The notes below the pieces were generated by a model. That model saw only the letters and a program-made list of their open reading frames with translations, was not told the origin of the DNA and did not search any database. Shown one piece after another: positions 1-13,500 of a stretch of 64,000 nt of DNA (the stretch's first letter is position 1; every line of letters starts with the position of its first letter). This DNA comes from Halapricum desulfuricans (lineage in GTDB: Archaea > Halobacteriota > Halobacteria > Halobacteriales > Haloarculaceae). The stretch is taken from the NCBI RefSeq assembly GCF_017094505.1, contig NZ_CP064787.1, positions 2,666,001 through 2,730,000 of the forward strand, given 5' to 3'. The position numbers and the translations under genes were made by a program.

Positions 1-105
1 CGTCTCTCCGTCCATCGCGCGTTCTGCGACCTGACTCGCCACGCGACCCATGATGCAATCACGGGCGTCGACGATCACGTCGGCGTCAATCGTGTCTGTG
101 TTCAT
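1..105 (-). CDS. rpl13: 50S ribosomal protein L13 (uL13), N-terminal part
   Basis: The reading frame starts at 105 and runs off the left edge, so only about 35 codons are visible. It begins [20 protein letters not shown], the usual haloarchaeal L13 opening, with the VIVDA...GR...S start of the fold. Its ATG overlaps the stop of the L18e gene (ATGA), which implies translational coupling. In archaea L13 follows L18e in the S13-S4-S11-RpoD-L18e-L13-S9 order seen here, and this context supports the call as much as the short sequence does. Confidence 0.85.
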   Translation of the reverse strand, partial: MNTDTIDADVIVDARDCIMGRVASQVAERAMDGET

Positions 106-452
106 CGGATCACCCGTACGTTCGAGCCGTCGGGGTTGTTCTGTACTGCCTGTTCGAGCGAGACGGTCTCGCCGACCTGTTCGATCTTTGTCTCGGCCGA
201 GCTGGAGAAGTCGACGGCCGCGACAGTGACGTCCTTCTGCAGGACACCGCTGCCGAGAACCTTGCCCGGAACGACCACGGTCTCGTCTTCCCGGGCGTAC
301 CGTTCGATACGGCCCAGGTTGACTTCTGCGTGGGTGCGCCGCGGCTTTTCGAGCCGGTCGGCGACGTCGCCCCAGACATTTCCGCCCGACTGGCGGGCGG
401 CCGACTTCAGATCGGCGATGAGACTACTGAGTCTCGGGTTACTCTTACTCAT
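102..452 (-). CDS. rpl18e: 50S ribosomal protein L18e (eL18)
   Basis: The 116-residue protein matches archaeal L18e in length and pattern, with [16 protein letters not shown] near the N-terminus and a central [13 protein letters not shown] segment. It is a large-subunit ribosomal protein of the archaeal/eukaryotic type. It lies between tRNA(Leu) and L13 on the same strand and overlaps the L13 start by four bases. Expression from the ribosomal operon promoter upstream of tRNA(Ser) is likely, but an internal start near the tRNA cannot be excluded. Confidence 0.95.
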   Translation of the reverse strand: MSKSNPRLSSLIADLKSAARQSGGNVWGDVADRLEKPRRTHAEVNLGRIERYAREDETVVVPGKVLGSGVLQKDVTVAAVDFSSSAETKIEQVGETVSLEQAVQNNPDGSNVRVIR

Positions 453-470
453 AACGTCCCTCCTGAAAAG

Positions 471-555
471 TGCAGGGAGCAGGATTTGAACCTGCGGACC
501 CCTACGGGACAGCGCCCTGAACGCTGCGCCGTTGGCCAGACTTGGCTATCCCTGC
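471..555 (-). tRNA. tRNA-Leu (CAG anticodon)
   Basis: The 85-base gene forms a full cloverleaf on the minus strand. The seven-base acceptor stem pairs GCAGGGA with TCCCTGC and the discriminator is A. The anticodon arm CAGCG-TTCAGGG-CGCTG gives CAG. A long variable arm and a T arm containing GGTTCAAATCC follow. The long variable arm and the anticodon both say leucine. CCA is not encoded. It is embedded between rpoD and rpl18e, the conserved haloarchaeal position, so the operon transcript must be processed to release it. Confidence 0.96.
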
Positions 556-672
556 TCGCAATAGTCTGTTTTTCGTGGCCCTTCAAACCCCTTTCGGTCC
601 GGCGGTCCCGGCCGCTCGCACCGCTGGGGGCAGCGGACGGACGCCGTGGGTGTCGAAGGGCAGTTTTCATCG

Positions 673-1422
673 TTATAGCTGTACCGCGTCTTTCAGTTCC
701 TCGGCGCGACCGCGGATCGAATCGATCCCGGCCTGCACGAGCGTGTCCACGTCGAACGACCCGTCCGTCTCGACGTCGAAGACGAACGCGTTCTCGACGT
801 CCGTGACCTCGACCTCGCTGTCAGGGTAGCGCTCGGTGAGGTCGTTGTCGAACTCCTCGGTCGGGACGAGTTCGCCGTCCTCGGTCTCGATGACCCCGCG
901 GACGATCTCGGATTCGTCGTCGTGGAACTCGTCGCGATCGCCGACGACCTCGACGCGCTGGAGGTGTCGATACCCGACCGCCACGCCGCCCTGGTGTTTG
1001 GCGTGGTCTTTCCCGTAGCCGAGTTCGGCCTCGGCCTCGAGTTCCAGCCGCTGGCCGTCCTTGAGTTCGATGATCGGCACGTCCGTTTCGGCCGGCTGCA
1101 CCATCTCGTCGCTTGAGACGAGATCGCCGGAGTAGGCCGTCTCCGGGCCCTCGACGTCCAGCGCAAGCGTGACGGTGTCCTCTGCGTCGAACTCGCCGCC
1201 GAGCGGCGTCGTCAGCGGGACCAGCCCGAGCCGGAGCGCGAGCTGCTCGTCGAACATCACCGAGGAGTTCTCGATAAACCGGACGGTATCGATACTGAAC
1301 GTGGGCACGTCGGCGATCATCGCCCGGCGGATGCCGTTGGCGAACGCCGGCGTGACACCACGGACGAGGAACTTCGCCTCGGTGTCGTCGCGCTCGATGA
1401 ACGTTACGTCGTAGTCTGCCAT
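673..1422 (-). CDS. rpoD: DNA-directed RNA polymerase subunit D (Rpo3)
   Basis: This 249-residue protein is the archaeal homologue of the RNA polymerase alpha N-terminal domain and eukaryotic Rpb3. It forms the assembly platform with subunit L. The dimerisation signature is clear near the start ([20 protein letters not shown]), as is [10 protein letters not shown]. The protein contains no cysteine, so it cannot carry the 4Fe-4S cluster found in some archaeal D subunits. It sits six bases after rps11 and ahead of tRNA(Leu). Confidence 0.97.
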   Translation of the reverse strand: MADYDVTFIERDDTEAKFLVRGVTPAFANGIRRAMIADVPTFSIDTVRFIENSSVMFDEQLALRLGLVPLTTPLGGEFDAEDTVTLALDVEGPETAYSGDLVSSDEMVQPAETDVPIIELKDGQRLELEAEAELGYGKDHAKHQGGVAVGYRHLQRVEVVGDRDEFHDDESEIVRGVIETEDGELVPTEEFDNDLTERYPDSEVEVTDVENAFVFDVETDGSFDVDTLVQAGIDSIRGRAEELKDAVQL

Positions 1423-1427
1423 TGTGG

Positions 1428-1814
1428 TTACCCGCTGGATTTCGGACTTCGCGTGCCGTCGTGTGGGATCGGCGTGACGTCCTCGATGCGACCGATCTCC
1501 AGGCCCGCACGGGCCAGCGCGCGGATCGTCGCCTGCGCGCCCGGACCGGGGTTGGTCTGGAGGTTTCCGCCGGGACCGCGCACGCGAACGTGAACGCCCT
1601 CGACGCCCTGGGACTGGACGTCCTCGGCGACGGTCTCGGCCATCTGCATCGCCGCGTACGGCGACGCCTCGTCGCGGTTCTGCTTGACGACCGTCCCGCC
1701 GGAGGACTTCGCGAGCGTCTCCGCGCCGGTCAGGTCGGTGATCGTGATGATCGTGTTGTTAAACGATGCGTGCACGTGAGCGATGGCCCACTTGCTGTCC
1801 TCGTTTTCTGCCAT
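1428..1814 (-). CDS. rps11: 30S ribosomal protein S11 (uS11)
   Basis: The 128-residue protein contains the S11 hallmarks [16 protein letters not shown] near the N-terminus, the glycine-rich [23 protein letters not shown] segment (residues about 78-100) and a basic C-terminal [16 protein letters not shown] tail. It binds the small-subunit platform near the mRNA exit. Its start is separated from the rps4 stop by one base, and rpoD follows closely, so the three are almost surely co-translated from one transcript. Confidence 0.97.
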   Translation of the reverse strand: MAENEDSKWAIAHVHASFNNTIITITDLTGAETLAKSSGGTVVKQNRDEASPYAAMQMAETVAEDVQSQGVEGVHVRVRGPGGNLQTNPGPGAQATIRALARAGLEIGRIEDVTPIPHDGTRSPKSSG

Positions 1815-1815
1815 G

Positions 1816-2328
1816 TTATTGTTCCTCCGCGCGTTCGGGGTGGAGTTCGTCCGCGAGCGGGCTCGTCTCGTCGAAGGCGATCGTGCCTTCCTCCTCGACG
1901 GCGACCTTCTTCGAGGGGGTCTGGACCCGAGCGCCGTCGACGGTGACGTGCCCGTGGACGATGAACTGCCGGGACTGTTCGGGCGTGTTGCCCAGCCCCT
2001 TCCGGTAGGCGACCGTCTGGAGTCGCCGTTCGAGCACGTCGGTCACGTCCAGCCGCAGGACGTCGTCGAGCGCGTCTTGCTCGCCGAGAATGCCGAGGCG
2101 CTTGAGCCGGGCGAGGAACTCGCTCGCCTCCTCGTCGCCGGTGTCGGCGCGGCCGAGCAGTTCCCGGGCCTCGCGGCGGTAGCCGCGCAGTTCGGACTGG
2201 GCCCGCCAGAGCTCTTCTTTGTTCTTGAGACCGTACTGGTTGACCAGGCCGGTCTCCTCGCCGATTCGCTCACCCTGATAGGGGTGATTCGGAGTCTCGT
2301 AGAACTTGGTGTTCGATCCGAGCGCCAT
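1816..2328 (-). CDS. rps4: 30S ribosomal protein S4 (uS4)
   Basis: This 170-residue archaeal-length S4 shows the S4 RNA-binding domain at residues about 100-150 ([20 protein letters not shown], then [11 protein letters not shown]). S4 is a primary 16S rRNA binder that nucleates small-subunit assembly. The ATG overlaps the last base of the rps13 stop codon and the stop sits just before rps11. The acidic C-terminus ([11 protein letters not shown]) is typical of halophile adaptation. Confidence 0.97.
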   Translation of the reverse strand: MALGSNTKFYETPNHPYQGERIGEETGLVNQYGLKNKEELWRAQSELRGYRREARELLGRADTGDEEASEFLARLKRLGILGEQDALDDVLRLDVTDVLERRLQTVAYRKGLGNTPEQSRQFIVHGHVTVDGARVQTPSKKVAVEEEGTIAFDETSPLADELHPERAEEQ

Positions 2329-2849
2329 TATTCTTCCTCAGCTGCGGCTTCCTCAGCCTGTTCTTCCTTGATCGCTTCGACGTTGACACCGATCGTCCCC
2401 TCGGTACGACCCGTGGACTTGGTGCGCTGGCCACGGACCTTCTGTCCGCGCTTGTGGCGGACGCCCTTATAGGAGTCGATCATCTTCATGCGGTTGATGT
2501 CCTGCCGACGCGTGAGATCGAGGTCGTTGCCGATCTCGTGGGTCGTCTCGCCGCTGAAGAAGTCGTTGCGATGGTTCGCGAGCCACTCGGGGACCTCGTC
2601 GGCGAAGCCCTCGACCAGTTCGACGATCTCGTCGATCTGCTCCTGGTCGAGGCGACCGAACGTGTCCCGTCGATCGACGCCCGCTTTCTGGGCGATGATC
2701 CGAGCGGCGCGGTGACCGATACCGTTCATGTCCGTCAGCGAACGCTCGACCGACTTGGTGCCGTCGAGGTCCGTCTGTCCGATGCGGACGAAGTACTGGA
2801 GGTCCTCGTCGTCCTCCGGCGCGTCCGCGTCTGGGTCTTCTGCACTCAT
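2328..2849 (-). CDS. rps13: 30S ribosomal protein S13 (uS13)
   Basis: The chosen start gives 173 residues beginning MSAEDPDADAPEDDEDLQYF, a short acidic extension followed by the S13 core. IGHRAARIIAQKAGVDRRD (helix-two-turn-helix) and a basic C-terminal stretch with RHKRGQKVRGQRTKSTGRTEG, which contacts tRNA in the P site, are visible. The frame is open further upstream, but that part lies inside the tRNA(Ser) gene, so it is not coding. The C-terminus ends in a Glu/Ala-rich tail. It heads the protein-coding part of the operon. Confidence 0.96.
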   Translation of the reverse strand: MSAEDPDADAPEDDEDLQYFVRIGQTDLDGTKSVERSLTDMNGIGHRAARIIAQKAGVDRRDTFGRLDQEQIDEIVELVEGFADEVPEWLANHRNDFFSGETTHEIGNDLDLTRRQDINRMKMIDSYKGVRHKRGQKVRGQRTKSTGRTEGTIGVNVEAIKEEQAEEAAAEEE

Positions 2850-2866
2850 GTGTGGGTTGGGTGAAG

Positions 2867-2949
2867 CGTCGTGGCGGGGATTCGAACCCCGGAGGCTTGA
2901 CGCCACATGGTTAGCAACCATGCGCCTTGGGCCGCTTGGCTACCACGAC
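2867..2949 (-). tRNA. tRNA-Ser (GCT anticodon)
   Basis: The 83-base cloverleaf reads GTCGTGG at the 5' end, pairing with CCACGAC at the 3' end, with discriminator G. The anticodon arm is CATGG-TTGCTAA-CCATG, giving GCT. A long variable arm follows and the T arm contains GGGGTTCGAATCCCC. Long variable arm, G73 and the GCT anticodon identify serine (AGC/AGT codons). CCA is not encoded. It lies 17 bases upstream of rps13 on the same strand and probably forms the start of that transcript. Confidence 0.96.
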
Positions 2950-3030
2950 TCGCTTGCAGTGTACTCGCGCCCTCTCGGACTCGGGGGCCGTCCCCCTGCA
3001 CGATTCGTACGTGACTGCTCGGTCGTGCCG

Positions 3031-3040
3031 GCATATAAGC
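3031..3040 (-). promoter_or_regulatory. Candidate TATA box for the tRNA(Ser)-rps13 operon
   Basis: On the minus strand the sequence GCTTATATGC lies about 82-91 bases upstream of the tRNA(Ser) 5' end. It is the only clear TATA-like box in the G+C-rich stretch between the tRNA and the hairpin at 3158. A start about 25 bases downstream would give a short 5' leader before the tRNA. This is inference from spacing only. Confidence 0.4.
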
Positions 3041-3157
3041 CCAACGGATCACCGTTCGGATGCGGACGCGTGTCACTGGCTCGCCCGTCTCCGGTCGCGA
3101 CGAGACGTCTGCTTGCCGATCACGCTACGCTCTATCTGCTCGTTCGATGATGGCTGC

Positions 3158-3235
3158 TACTGGTGGCTATCCCATTTCGAACTGATCTGGCACGCCGTCG
3201 TGCCAGATATCCTTCCGAACGTATAGCCACCAGTA
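3158..3235. repeat. 78-base hairpin element, copy A
   Basis: Thirteen bases, TACTGGTGGCTAT at 3158-3170, are perfectly complementary to ATAGCCACCAGTA at 3223-3235. An inner stem, GATCTGGCACG at 3184-3194, pairs with CGTGCCAGAT at 3199-3208. Read on the minus strand, the element aligns end to end with the hairpins at 58960-59037 and 45821-45897, sharing TACTG, GTTCG, GATAT and CAGTA. Stem bases differ between copies yet remain paired. It lies between the ribosomal operon and gyrB. The flanking bases do not form an exact duplication here. Its function is unknown. Confidence 0.75.
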
Positions 3236-3360
3236 TGAGCCCGCTGTCAGCCGTTCCAGTCCGGCGGTCATCCGGAGGAGTCTTCCCGCAACTCGACGGA
3301 CCGACAACGGTGGTGGTTTGCGCCCGTGTGCCCGGACCGATTCTGCATGGCCGTGAATGA

Positions 3361-7838
<4,478 letters not shown>

Positions 7839-7864
7839 CGGCGACGTCCGGGCCGTTTTTTCAT

Positions 7865-7909
7865 CAACGGTTTTCGGGAGCGCGCTCGTCGCGCGACCCA
7901 AAAAGGTTG
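7865..7909 (+). repeat. Two-stem 3'-region element, gyrA copy
   Basis: Between the two gyrA tails lies a short structure. An outer arm, CAACGGTTTTC, faces AAAAAGGTTG, and the inner GGGAGCGCG faces CGCGCGACCC across CTCGT. The arrangement (arm, T tract, G-rich inner stem, GACCC, A tract, complementary arm) matches the longer elements behind the radical SAM gene and argF in the same orientation relative to the gene. The core is shorter here, so homology is less certain than between the other two. Confidence 0.5.
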
Positions 7910-7911
7910 AA

Positions 7912-8001
7912 GGGAGTCGTTATTATGGACGTCGAGGACGACGACAGCGTCGCGTGTCTTGACGTCCTGCCGGCAGAGACACCCACAGACCAAGAGTAGC
8001 G
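7912..8001 (+). repeat. Duplicated gyrA 3' end (second tail)
   Basis: Bases 7912-8001 repeat 7751-7840 with a single difference, CTG to CTT in a leucine codon. The copy holds the last 28 gyrA codons ([19 protein letters not shown] and on), the stop codon and three bases beyond it. It is offset by 161 bases and has no start or ribosome site of its own, so it is not a gene. Sequence after 8001 is unrelated to that after 7840. The TnpB element begins about 90 bases further on. Confidence 0.95.
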
Positions 8002-8084
8002 AGTAGATAGGTGAAATCGACGTTTCACCGATCGTATTCGATTTCCGGTTCGAGCCACAGACTGCGATCATAGCGGATACAGCG

Positions 8085-9452
<1,368 letters not shown>

Positions 9453-9477
9453 GCTTACGGATCGATCGACCGCCGTT

Positions 9478-9912
9478 TTGGTCGTGCTCGCGCTCGTCGG
9501 GTTCGCACTGATCGCGGCACCGGTCGCGTCGCCGCCGGACGTCCCCGAGGACCGAATCGAGTACTACGTCGAGGACGGCTGGATGGACAACGAGGATCAG
9601 GTGAATCTCGCGTACGCGAACCTCACCGAAGCCGAACGCGCGGTCTTCGACGAGGCACGACAGACGAACGAGAACACAAGTAGCGGGACGACGGTCAACG
9701 CCTCAGCCGGTGACACCCCCGAGTCGCTAACGCCGCCACCGGACAGTATCAGGCTCTACAACGTCCGATACGACGGGGAGTGGTACCTCTTGCAGGTCAG
9801 ACATCTCACCTACGAGGTAGACTTCGTGACACAACAGCTCCCGCGAGTCGGATCGATGGCCGTCGGCGTCGTGTGTCTCGTCGGGGCCGCGTATCGGCGG
9901 TTCGCTGTCTGA
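9478..9912 (+). CDS. Membrane-anchored protein of unknown function, probably 5'-truncated by the IS element
   Basis: The frame opens only 26 bases after the TnpB right-end hairpin and its first plausible start is TTG at 9478. It begins directly with a hydrophobic segment (LVVLALVGFALIAAPVAS). A polar Asp/Glu-rich domain of about 95 residues and a second hydrophobic helix (VGSMAVGVVCLVGAAYRRF) at the C-terminus follow. The start without an N-terminal cytoplasmic part, and the residues DRSTAV readable just before it, suggest the original start was lost to the insertion. I do not recognise the family. Confidence 0.55.
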   Translation: MVVLALVGFALIAAPVASPPDVPEDRIEYYVEDGWMDNEDQVNLAYANLTEAERAVFDEARQTNENTSSGTTVNASAGDTPESLTPPPDSIRLYNVRYDGEWYLLQVRHLTYEVDFVTQQLPRVGSMAVGVVCLVGAAYRRFAV

Positions 9913-9971
9913 TCGGCGCGCGCTTTCGCACGACTTTTGGGTATGCCCCAATTATAGGGGGTTACGACACG

Positions 9972-10967
9972 ATGATCTCCAAGGGTTGCGAGCAGTGTGC
10001 GAAAGGCGGCAAGATGGTGATTTTCGTCTACGGGTACTGCGATCAGCGCGACTGTTTCTACTGCCCCCTTGGGGAGAACCGCAAGAACGTCACCGACGTC
10101 TACGCCAACGAGCGGAAAGTCGAGGAGGACGAGGACATCATCCGCGAGGCCGAGCGCATGAGCGCGATGGGGTCCTCGATCACCGGCGGCGAACCACAGG
10201 AAGTGATGGACCGGACGACCCGCTACATCTCGCTGCTGAAAGACGAGTTCGGCGATGACCACCACATCCACCTCTATACGGGGATCACCGGCGGTCGGGA
10301 GAACATGCGCCGGCTGGCCGAGGCCGGGCTGGACGAGATCCGCTTTCACCCGCCGCTCGAACAGTGGGGAGAGCTGCACGGCACCGAGTGGGAGGAGATC
10401 CTCTACATCGCCCGCGAGGAGGGAATCACGCCAGCCTTCGAAATTCCGGGCATCCGGCCTGAGACGGAGTTCCTCGAGTTCATCGACGAGGGAGCCGCCG
10501 AGTTCTGCAACGTCAACGAGTTCGAGATGTCTCACGGCAACTTCCGTCGGATGCAAGAGGAGGGCTACGAGCTCCGGGAGGGCCACATGAGTGCCGTCGA
10601 GAGCGGCCGCGAGGAGATCCTGGACGTGATGGGCGACCACGAGAAGGTCTACTTCTGTACGTCCGTGTTCAAAGACGCCGCACAACACCGCCGCCGGCTC
10701 AAGCGGATGGCCCGCAACGTTCGTCGTCCCTTCGACGAGATCACCGACGACGGGACGCTCGTCTACGGCAAGGCGACAGTCGATCCCGAGCGGTTCGAAG
10801 AGCTGGGCGTCCCGGAGGAGTACTATACCGTCAAGTCCGAGCACGTCGAGATCGCCTGGTGGCTCTTAGAGGAGATGGTCGACGAGGGCGACGTCGAACG
10901 TGGCGAGATCGTCGAGCAGTATCCGACGGTCGACGGAACCGTTGTTGAGCGGACACCAGTGGCGTAG
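9972..10967 (+). CDS. Radical SAM protein, COG2108-like
   Basis: The 331-residue protein opens MISKGCEQCAKGGK and carries three cysteines, C23, C28 and C31, in CDQRDCFYC, followed by PLG. This is a CX4CX2C spacing rather than the canonical CX3CX2C. SSITGGEPQ supplies the GGE motif that binds the SAM amino group. The layout resembles the uncharacterised archaeal group related to pyruvate formate-lyase activating enzymes. The frame is open upstream of 9972, but the chosen ATG gives the motif-bearing N-terminus. The substrate is unknown. Its last nine codons and stop are repeated twice downstream. Confidence 0.8.
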   Translation: MISKGCEQCAKGGKMVIFVYGYCDQRDCFYCPLGENRKNVTDVYANERKVEEDEDIIREAERMSAMGSSITGGEPQEVMDRTTRYISLLKDEFGDDHHIHLYTGITGGRENMRRLAEAGLDEIRFHPPLEQWGELHGTEWEEILYIAREEGITPAFEIPGIRPETEFLEFIDEGAAEFCNVNEFEMSHGNFRRMQEEGYELREGHMSAVESGREEILDVMGDHEKVYFCTSVFKDAAQHRRRLKRMARNVRRPFDEITDDGTLVYGKATVDPERFEELGVPEEYYTVKSEHVEIAWWLLEEMVDEGDVERGEIVEQYPTVDGTVVERTPVA

Positions 10968-11346
10968 CAGACGCCGAACGGCGTGAGGCGATTGACCGGA
11001 ACCGAGTGCAACGAGGTTCCGGCCTTTTTCCCCACGTTTTTGCGAGGAGTGGTAGCCGAGAGAAGCGAGGCTACCCGACGAGGAAAAAGTGGGACTGGGA
11101 CGGTCGTCGAGCGGACACCGGTGGCGTAGCAGACGCCGAACGGCGTGAGGCGGGTCACCGGAACCGAGTGCAACGAGGTTCCGGCCTTTTTCCCCACGTT
11201 TTTGCGAGGAGTGGTAGCCGAGAGAAGCGAGGCTACCCGACGAGGAAAAAGTGGGACTGGGACGGTCGTCGAGCGGACACCGGTGGCGTAGCAGACGCCG
11301 AACGGCGTGAGGCGGGTCACCGGAACCGAGTGCAACGAGGTTCCGG
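10941..11346 (+). repeat. 2.5-copy, 162-base tandem repeat containing the radical SAM gene tail
   Basis: The unit begins in the coding sequence for VVERTPVA and its stop, then continues through about 130 bases of 3' sequence. Copies start near 10941, 11103 and 11265. The third stops at 11346, exactly at the stop codon of the converging sugE gene. The three tails encode the same peptide. The real gene uses GTT-GTT and CCA, while both downstream copies use GTC-GTC and CCG. This accounts for the whole 10968-11346 gap, which has no other gene. Confidence 0.93.
11031..11093 (+). repeat. Two-stem 3'-region element behind the radical SAM gene (first copy)
   Basis: The outer arms CCCACGTTTTT and AAAAAGTGGG face each other. 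Inside, CGAGGAG and CCCGACGAG flank a perfect inner stem, GGTAGCC with GGCTACC, closed by a loop holding CGAGAGAAGCGA. A second identical copy lies at 11193-11255. The same plan with different but still complementary arm sequences occurs behind argF (19929-19988, 20095-20154) and in shortened form behind gyrA. It may act as a terminator or 3' processing structure; that is inference. Confidence 0.6.
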
Positions 11347-11670
11347 TCAATGTCCGCCGGACGTGAGGTTGAGACCGACGATCCCGACGACGATCACGCC
11401 GATGAAGGCGACGCGGGCGAGCGTCGCGGGCTCGTCGAGAAGCACGATTCCGAGTGAAGCGGTCCCGACAGCACCGATTCCGGTCCACACCGCATACGCC
11501 GTCCCGACGGGCAACTCCTGGACGGCGTGTGCGAGCAGGACCATACTGACGAGCAGTGCGGCGACAGTTCCGAGCGTCGGGAGCGGCTTCGAGAGCCCGT
11601 CGGAGTACGCAAGGCCGATCGCCCACGCGATCTCGAACAGTCCCGCAACGAACAGCACGATCCAGGACAT
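11347..11670 (-). CDS. sugE: Small multidrug resistance (SMR) family transporter, SugE-like
   Basis: The 107-residue protein is nearly all membrane, with four helices. It has the family glutamate in WIVLFVAGLFEIAWAIGLAYSDG (E13), the WTGIGAVGTASLGIVLLDEP signature in helix 3 and GIVGLNL in helix 4. SMR proteins form dimers that export cationic compounds or guanidinium using the proton gradient. The W-A-x-x-L-A-Y-S-D-G start and length fit the SugE/Gdx side, but substrate cannot be assigned. Its 3' end abuts the tandem repeat of the converging radical SAM gene. Confidence 0.88.
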   Translation of the reverse strand: MSWIVLFVAGLFEIAWAIGLAYSDGLSKPLPTLGTVAALLVSMVLLAHAVQELPVGTAYAVWTGIGAVGTASLGIVLLDEPATLARVAFIGVIVVGIVGLNLTSGGH

Positions 11671-11679
11671 ATCGACCCC

Positions 11680-12114
11680 CTATCGCTCGCCGACGACCCA
11701 CTTCTGGCTGTAGCGCTGCCCGCAGCTACAGACCGCGTAGGCGTGGACGACGTCACCCTCGGCGTAGATCCCGCCGACCTCGTCGTTCTGTTCCTCGGCG
11801 AACGCGAACACGACACGCGTGGTGTGCTCCGATTCGGGGTCGTCCTCGAGAGCGGGACAGGTGCCGCCGGTCAGGTCCGGTTCGATCGTCCCCTCAGTCC
11901 CCATGGCGGCTTGGGCCAGTTCCATCGGGTCGGTGCCGGCGGCGTTCTGGAACGCGTTGCGGCCGTTCTCTCCCGGGAGAACGAGGACGACGCCGCTCTC
12001 GACGGGTTCCGCGTAGTCGTCCAGCGCGTCGAGGTTCTCGACGGCGTCCTCGTGCAGGAAGAAGGCGACGTCGTCGGGTCGGTCGCCGGCCAGGAACTCG
12101 GATCGCTTGCTCAT
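11680..12114 (-). CDS. Haloarchaeal conserved protein (DUF5807-like)
   Basis: The 144-residue acidic, soluble protein starts MSKRSEFLAGDRPDDVAFFL and ends with AYAVCSCGQRYSQKWVVGER, where a CxC pair may bind metal. The reading frame is open far upstream, but that part is antisense to the glmU-like gene. From memory it resembles a haloarchaea-restricted family named DUF5807; I could not check this. It starts just upstream of sugE, ten bases apart, on the same strand, so the two may be co-transcribed. Function is unknown. Confidence 0.75.
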   Translation of the reverse strand: MSKRSEFLAGDRPDDVAFFLHEDAVENLDALDDYAEPVESGVVLVLPGENGRNAFQNAAGTDPMELAQAAMGTEGTIEPDLTGGTCPALEDDPESEHTTRVVFAFAEEQNDEVGGIYAEGDVVHAYAVCSCGQRYSQKWVVGER

Positions 12115-12225
12115 GCCCGTCACGAGTCGATCCGCGTGGAAAAGTGGTCCGATGCGGACAAGCGAAGTACGACTTCGAGGTTCGGATCCCGGGAACTTAT
12201 TCGAGAGCGCACAGTGGCTCCGGGC

Positions 12226-13407
12226 ATGCAAGTCGTCATCCTCGCGGCGGGTCAAGGTACCCGCATGCGACCGCTGACAGAGTCGCGGCCGAAGCCGATG
12301 TTGCCAGTGGGGGACCGGCCGCTGGTCGCGCACGCGGCCGACGCGGCCGTCGACGCCGGCGCGAGCGAACTCGTGATCGTCGTCGGCTACGAAGCCGAGG
12401 CAGTCCGGGCGTACTTCGGCGGACAGTATCGCGGCGTGCCGGTCACGTTCGCGGTCCAGGACTCCCAGCAGGGGACGGCCGACGCCGTCCGGGCCGCCAG
12501 CGAGTACCTCGATGGGTCGTTCGCAGTGCTGAACGGCGACAACCTCTACGATCCGGAGACCATCGAGACGCTGCTGTCGTCCGGGCCGGCACTGGCCACC
12601 CGCCGCGTCGCCGATCCGTCGAACTACGGCGTGATCTCGGTCGAGGAGGGGCGCGTGACCGGGATCGTCGAGAAGCCGGACGAGCCGCCGACCGACCGCG
12701 CCAACACCGGCGCGTACGTCTTCCCGGCGACGGCTCGCGAGTGGCTGGACGTCCCCGAGAGCGAGCGCGGCGAGTACGAGATCACCGACGTCGTCGCCCG
12801 CGTGATCGAGGCGTTCGACGTGACGCCGGTCGAACTGAATCGGTGGCTCGACGTGGGCCGCCCCTGGGAGTTGCTCGAGGCCAACGAGTGGAAACTCGGC
12901 GATCTCGAACGGCGGATCGACGGCGAGGTGAGCGGTGACGCCGACCTGCGGGGATCCGTCGTCGTCGAGGAGGGCGCGACCGTCGAACCGGGCGTCGTCA
13001 TCGAGGGACCAGCGCTGGTTCGCTCCGGCGCGGAAGTGGGTCCGAACGCCTACATTCGCGGGGCGACGCTCCTCGGGGAGGACGCTCACGTGGGCCAGAG
13101 CGTCGAGGTAAAGAACAGCGTGGTCATGGCCGACAGCGCGGTGCCGCATCTCTCCTACGTGGGCGACAGCGTCCTCGGTCGCGAGGTGAACTTCGGCGCG
13201 GGGACGAACGTCGCGAATCTCCGTCACGACGGGCGAGACGTCCGGATCACGGTCAAAGGCGAGCGCGTCTCGACGGGGCGTCGGAAGTTCGGCGTCGTCG
13301 TCGGCGACGGCGTGAAGACGGGTATCAACACGAGCCTGAACGCGGGCGTGGTCCTCGCCGAGGGCGCACGGACGGAACCCGGCGAGTCGGTGACGCGCGA
13401 TCGATAG
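12226..13407 (+). CDS. glmU: Bifunctional sugar-1-phosphate nucleotidyltransferase/acyltransferase, GlmU-like
   Basis: The 393-residue protein starts with the nucleotidyltransferase signature LAAGQGTRMRPLT followed by KPMLPVGD. The mid region keeps NGDNLYD for metal binding, and EKPDEP and NTGAYVF for substrate binding. After about residue 230 it becomes a left-handed beta-helix of hexapeptide repeats (GSVVVEEGATVEPGVVIEG; later GAGTNVANLRHDG). It fits archaeal enzymes that make UDP-N-acetylglucosamine or a nucleoside-diphosphate hexose, but the exact sugar is not determined by sequence. It supplies activated sugars for glycosylation, consistent with the glycosyltransferase next to it. Confidence 0.88.
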   Translation: MQVVILAAGQGTRMRPLTESRPKPMLPVGDRPLVAHAADAAVDAGASELVIVVGYEAEAVRAYFGGQYRGVPVTFAVQDSQQGTADAVRAASEYLDGSFAVLNGDNLYDPETIETLLSSGPALATRRVADPSNYGVISVEEGRVTGIVEKPDEPPTDRANTGAYVFPATAREWLDVPESERGEYEITDVVARVIEAFDVTPVELNRWLDVGRPWELLEANEWKLGDLERRIDGEVSGDADLRGSVVVEEGATVEPGVVIEGPALVRSGAEVGPNAYIRGATLLGEDAHVGQSVEVKNSVVMADSAVPHLSYVGDSVLGREVNFGAGTNVANLRHDGRDVRITVKGERVSTGRRKFGVVVGDGVKTGINTSLNAGVVLAEGARTEPGESVTRDR

Positions 13408-13500
13408 CGAGGACGCGGCGGCACGATGCGTGTGAACGGCTATCGAGCCGCGATGTGACATTTCGAGACGTTTTTAGTCGCTGGATGGGGTATGTAGCGT

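Noticed and set aside
2850-2921. Longer N-terminus for S13
   Set aside because: The added codons lie within the tRNA(Ser) gene.
12115-13461. Upstream extension of the DUF5807-like frame
   Set aside because: It runs through the whole glmU-like gene on the opposite strand.
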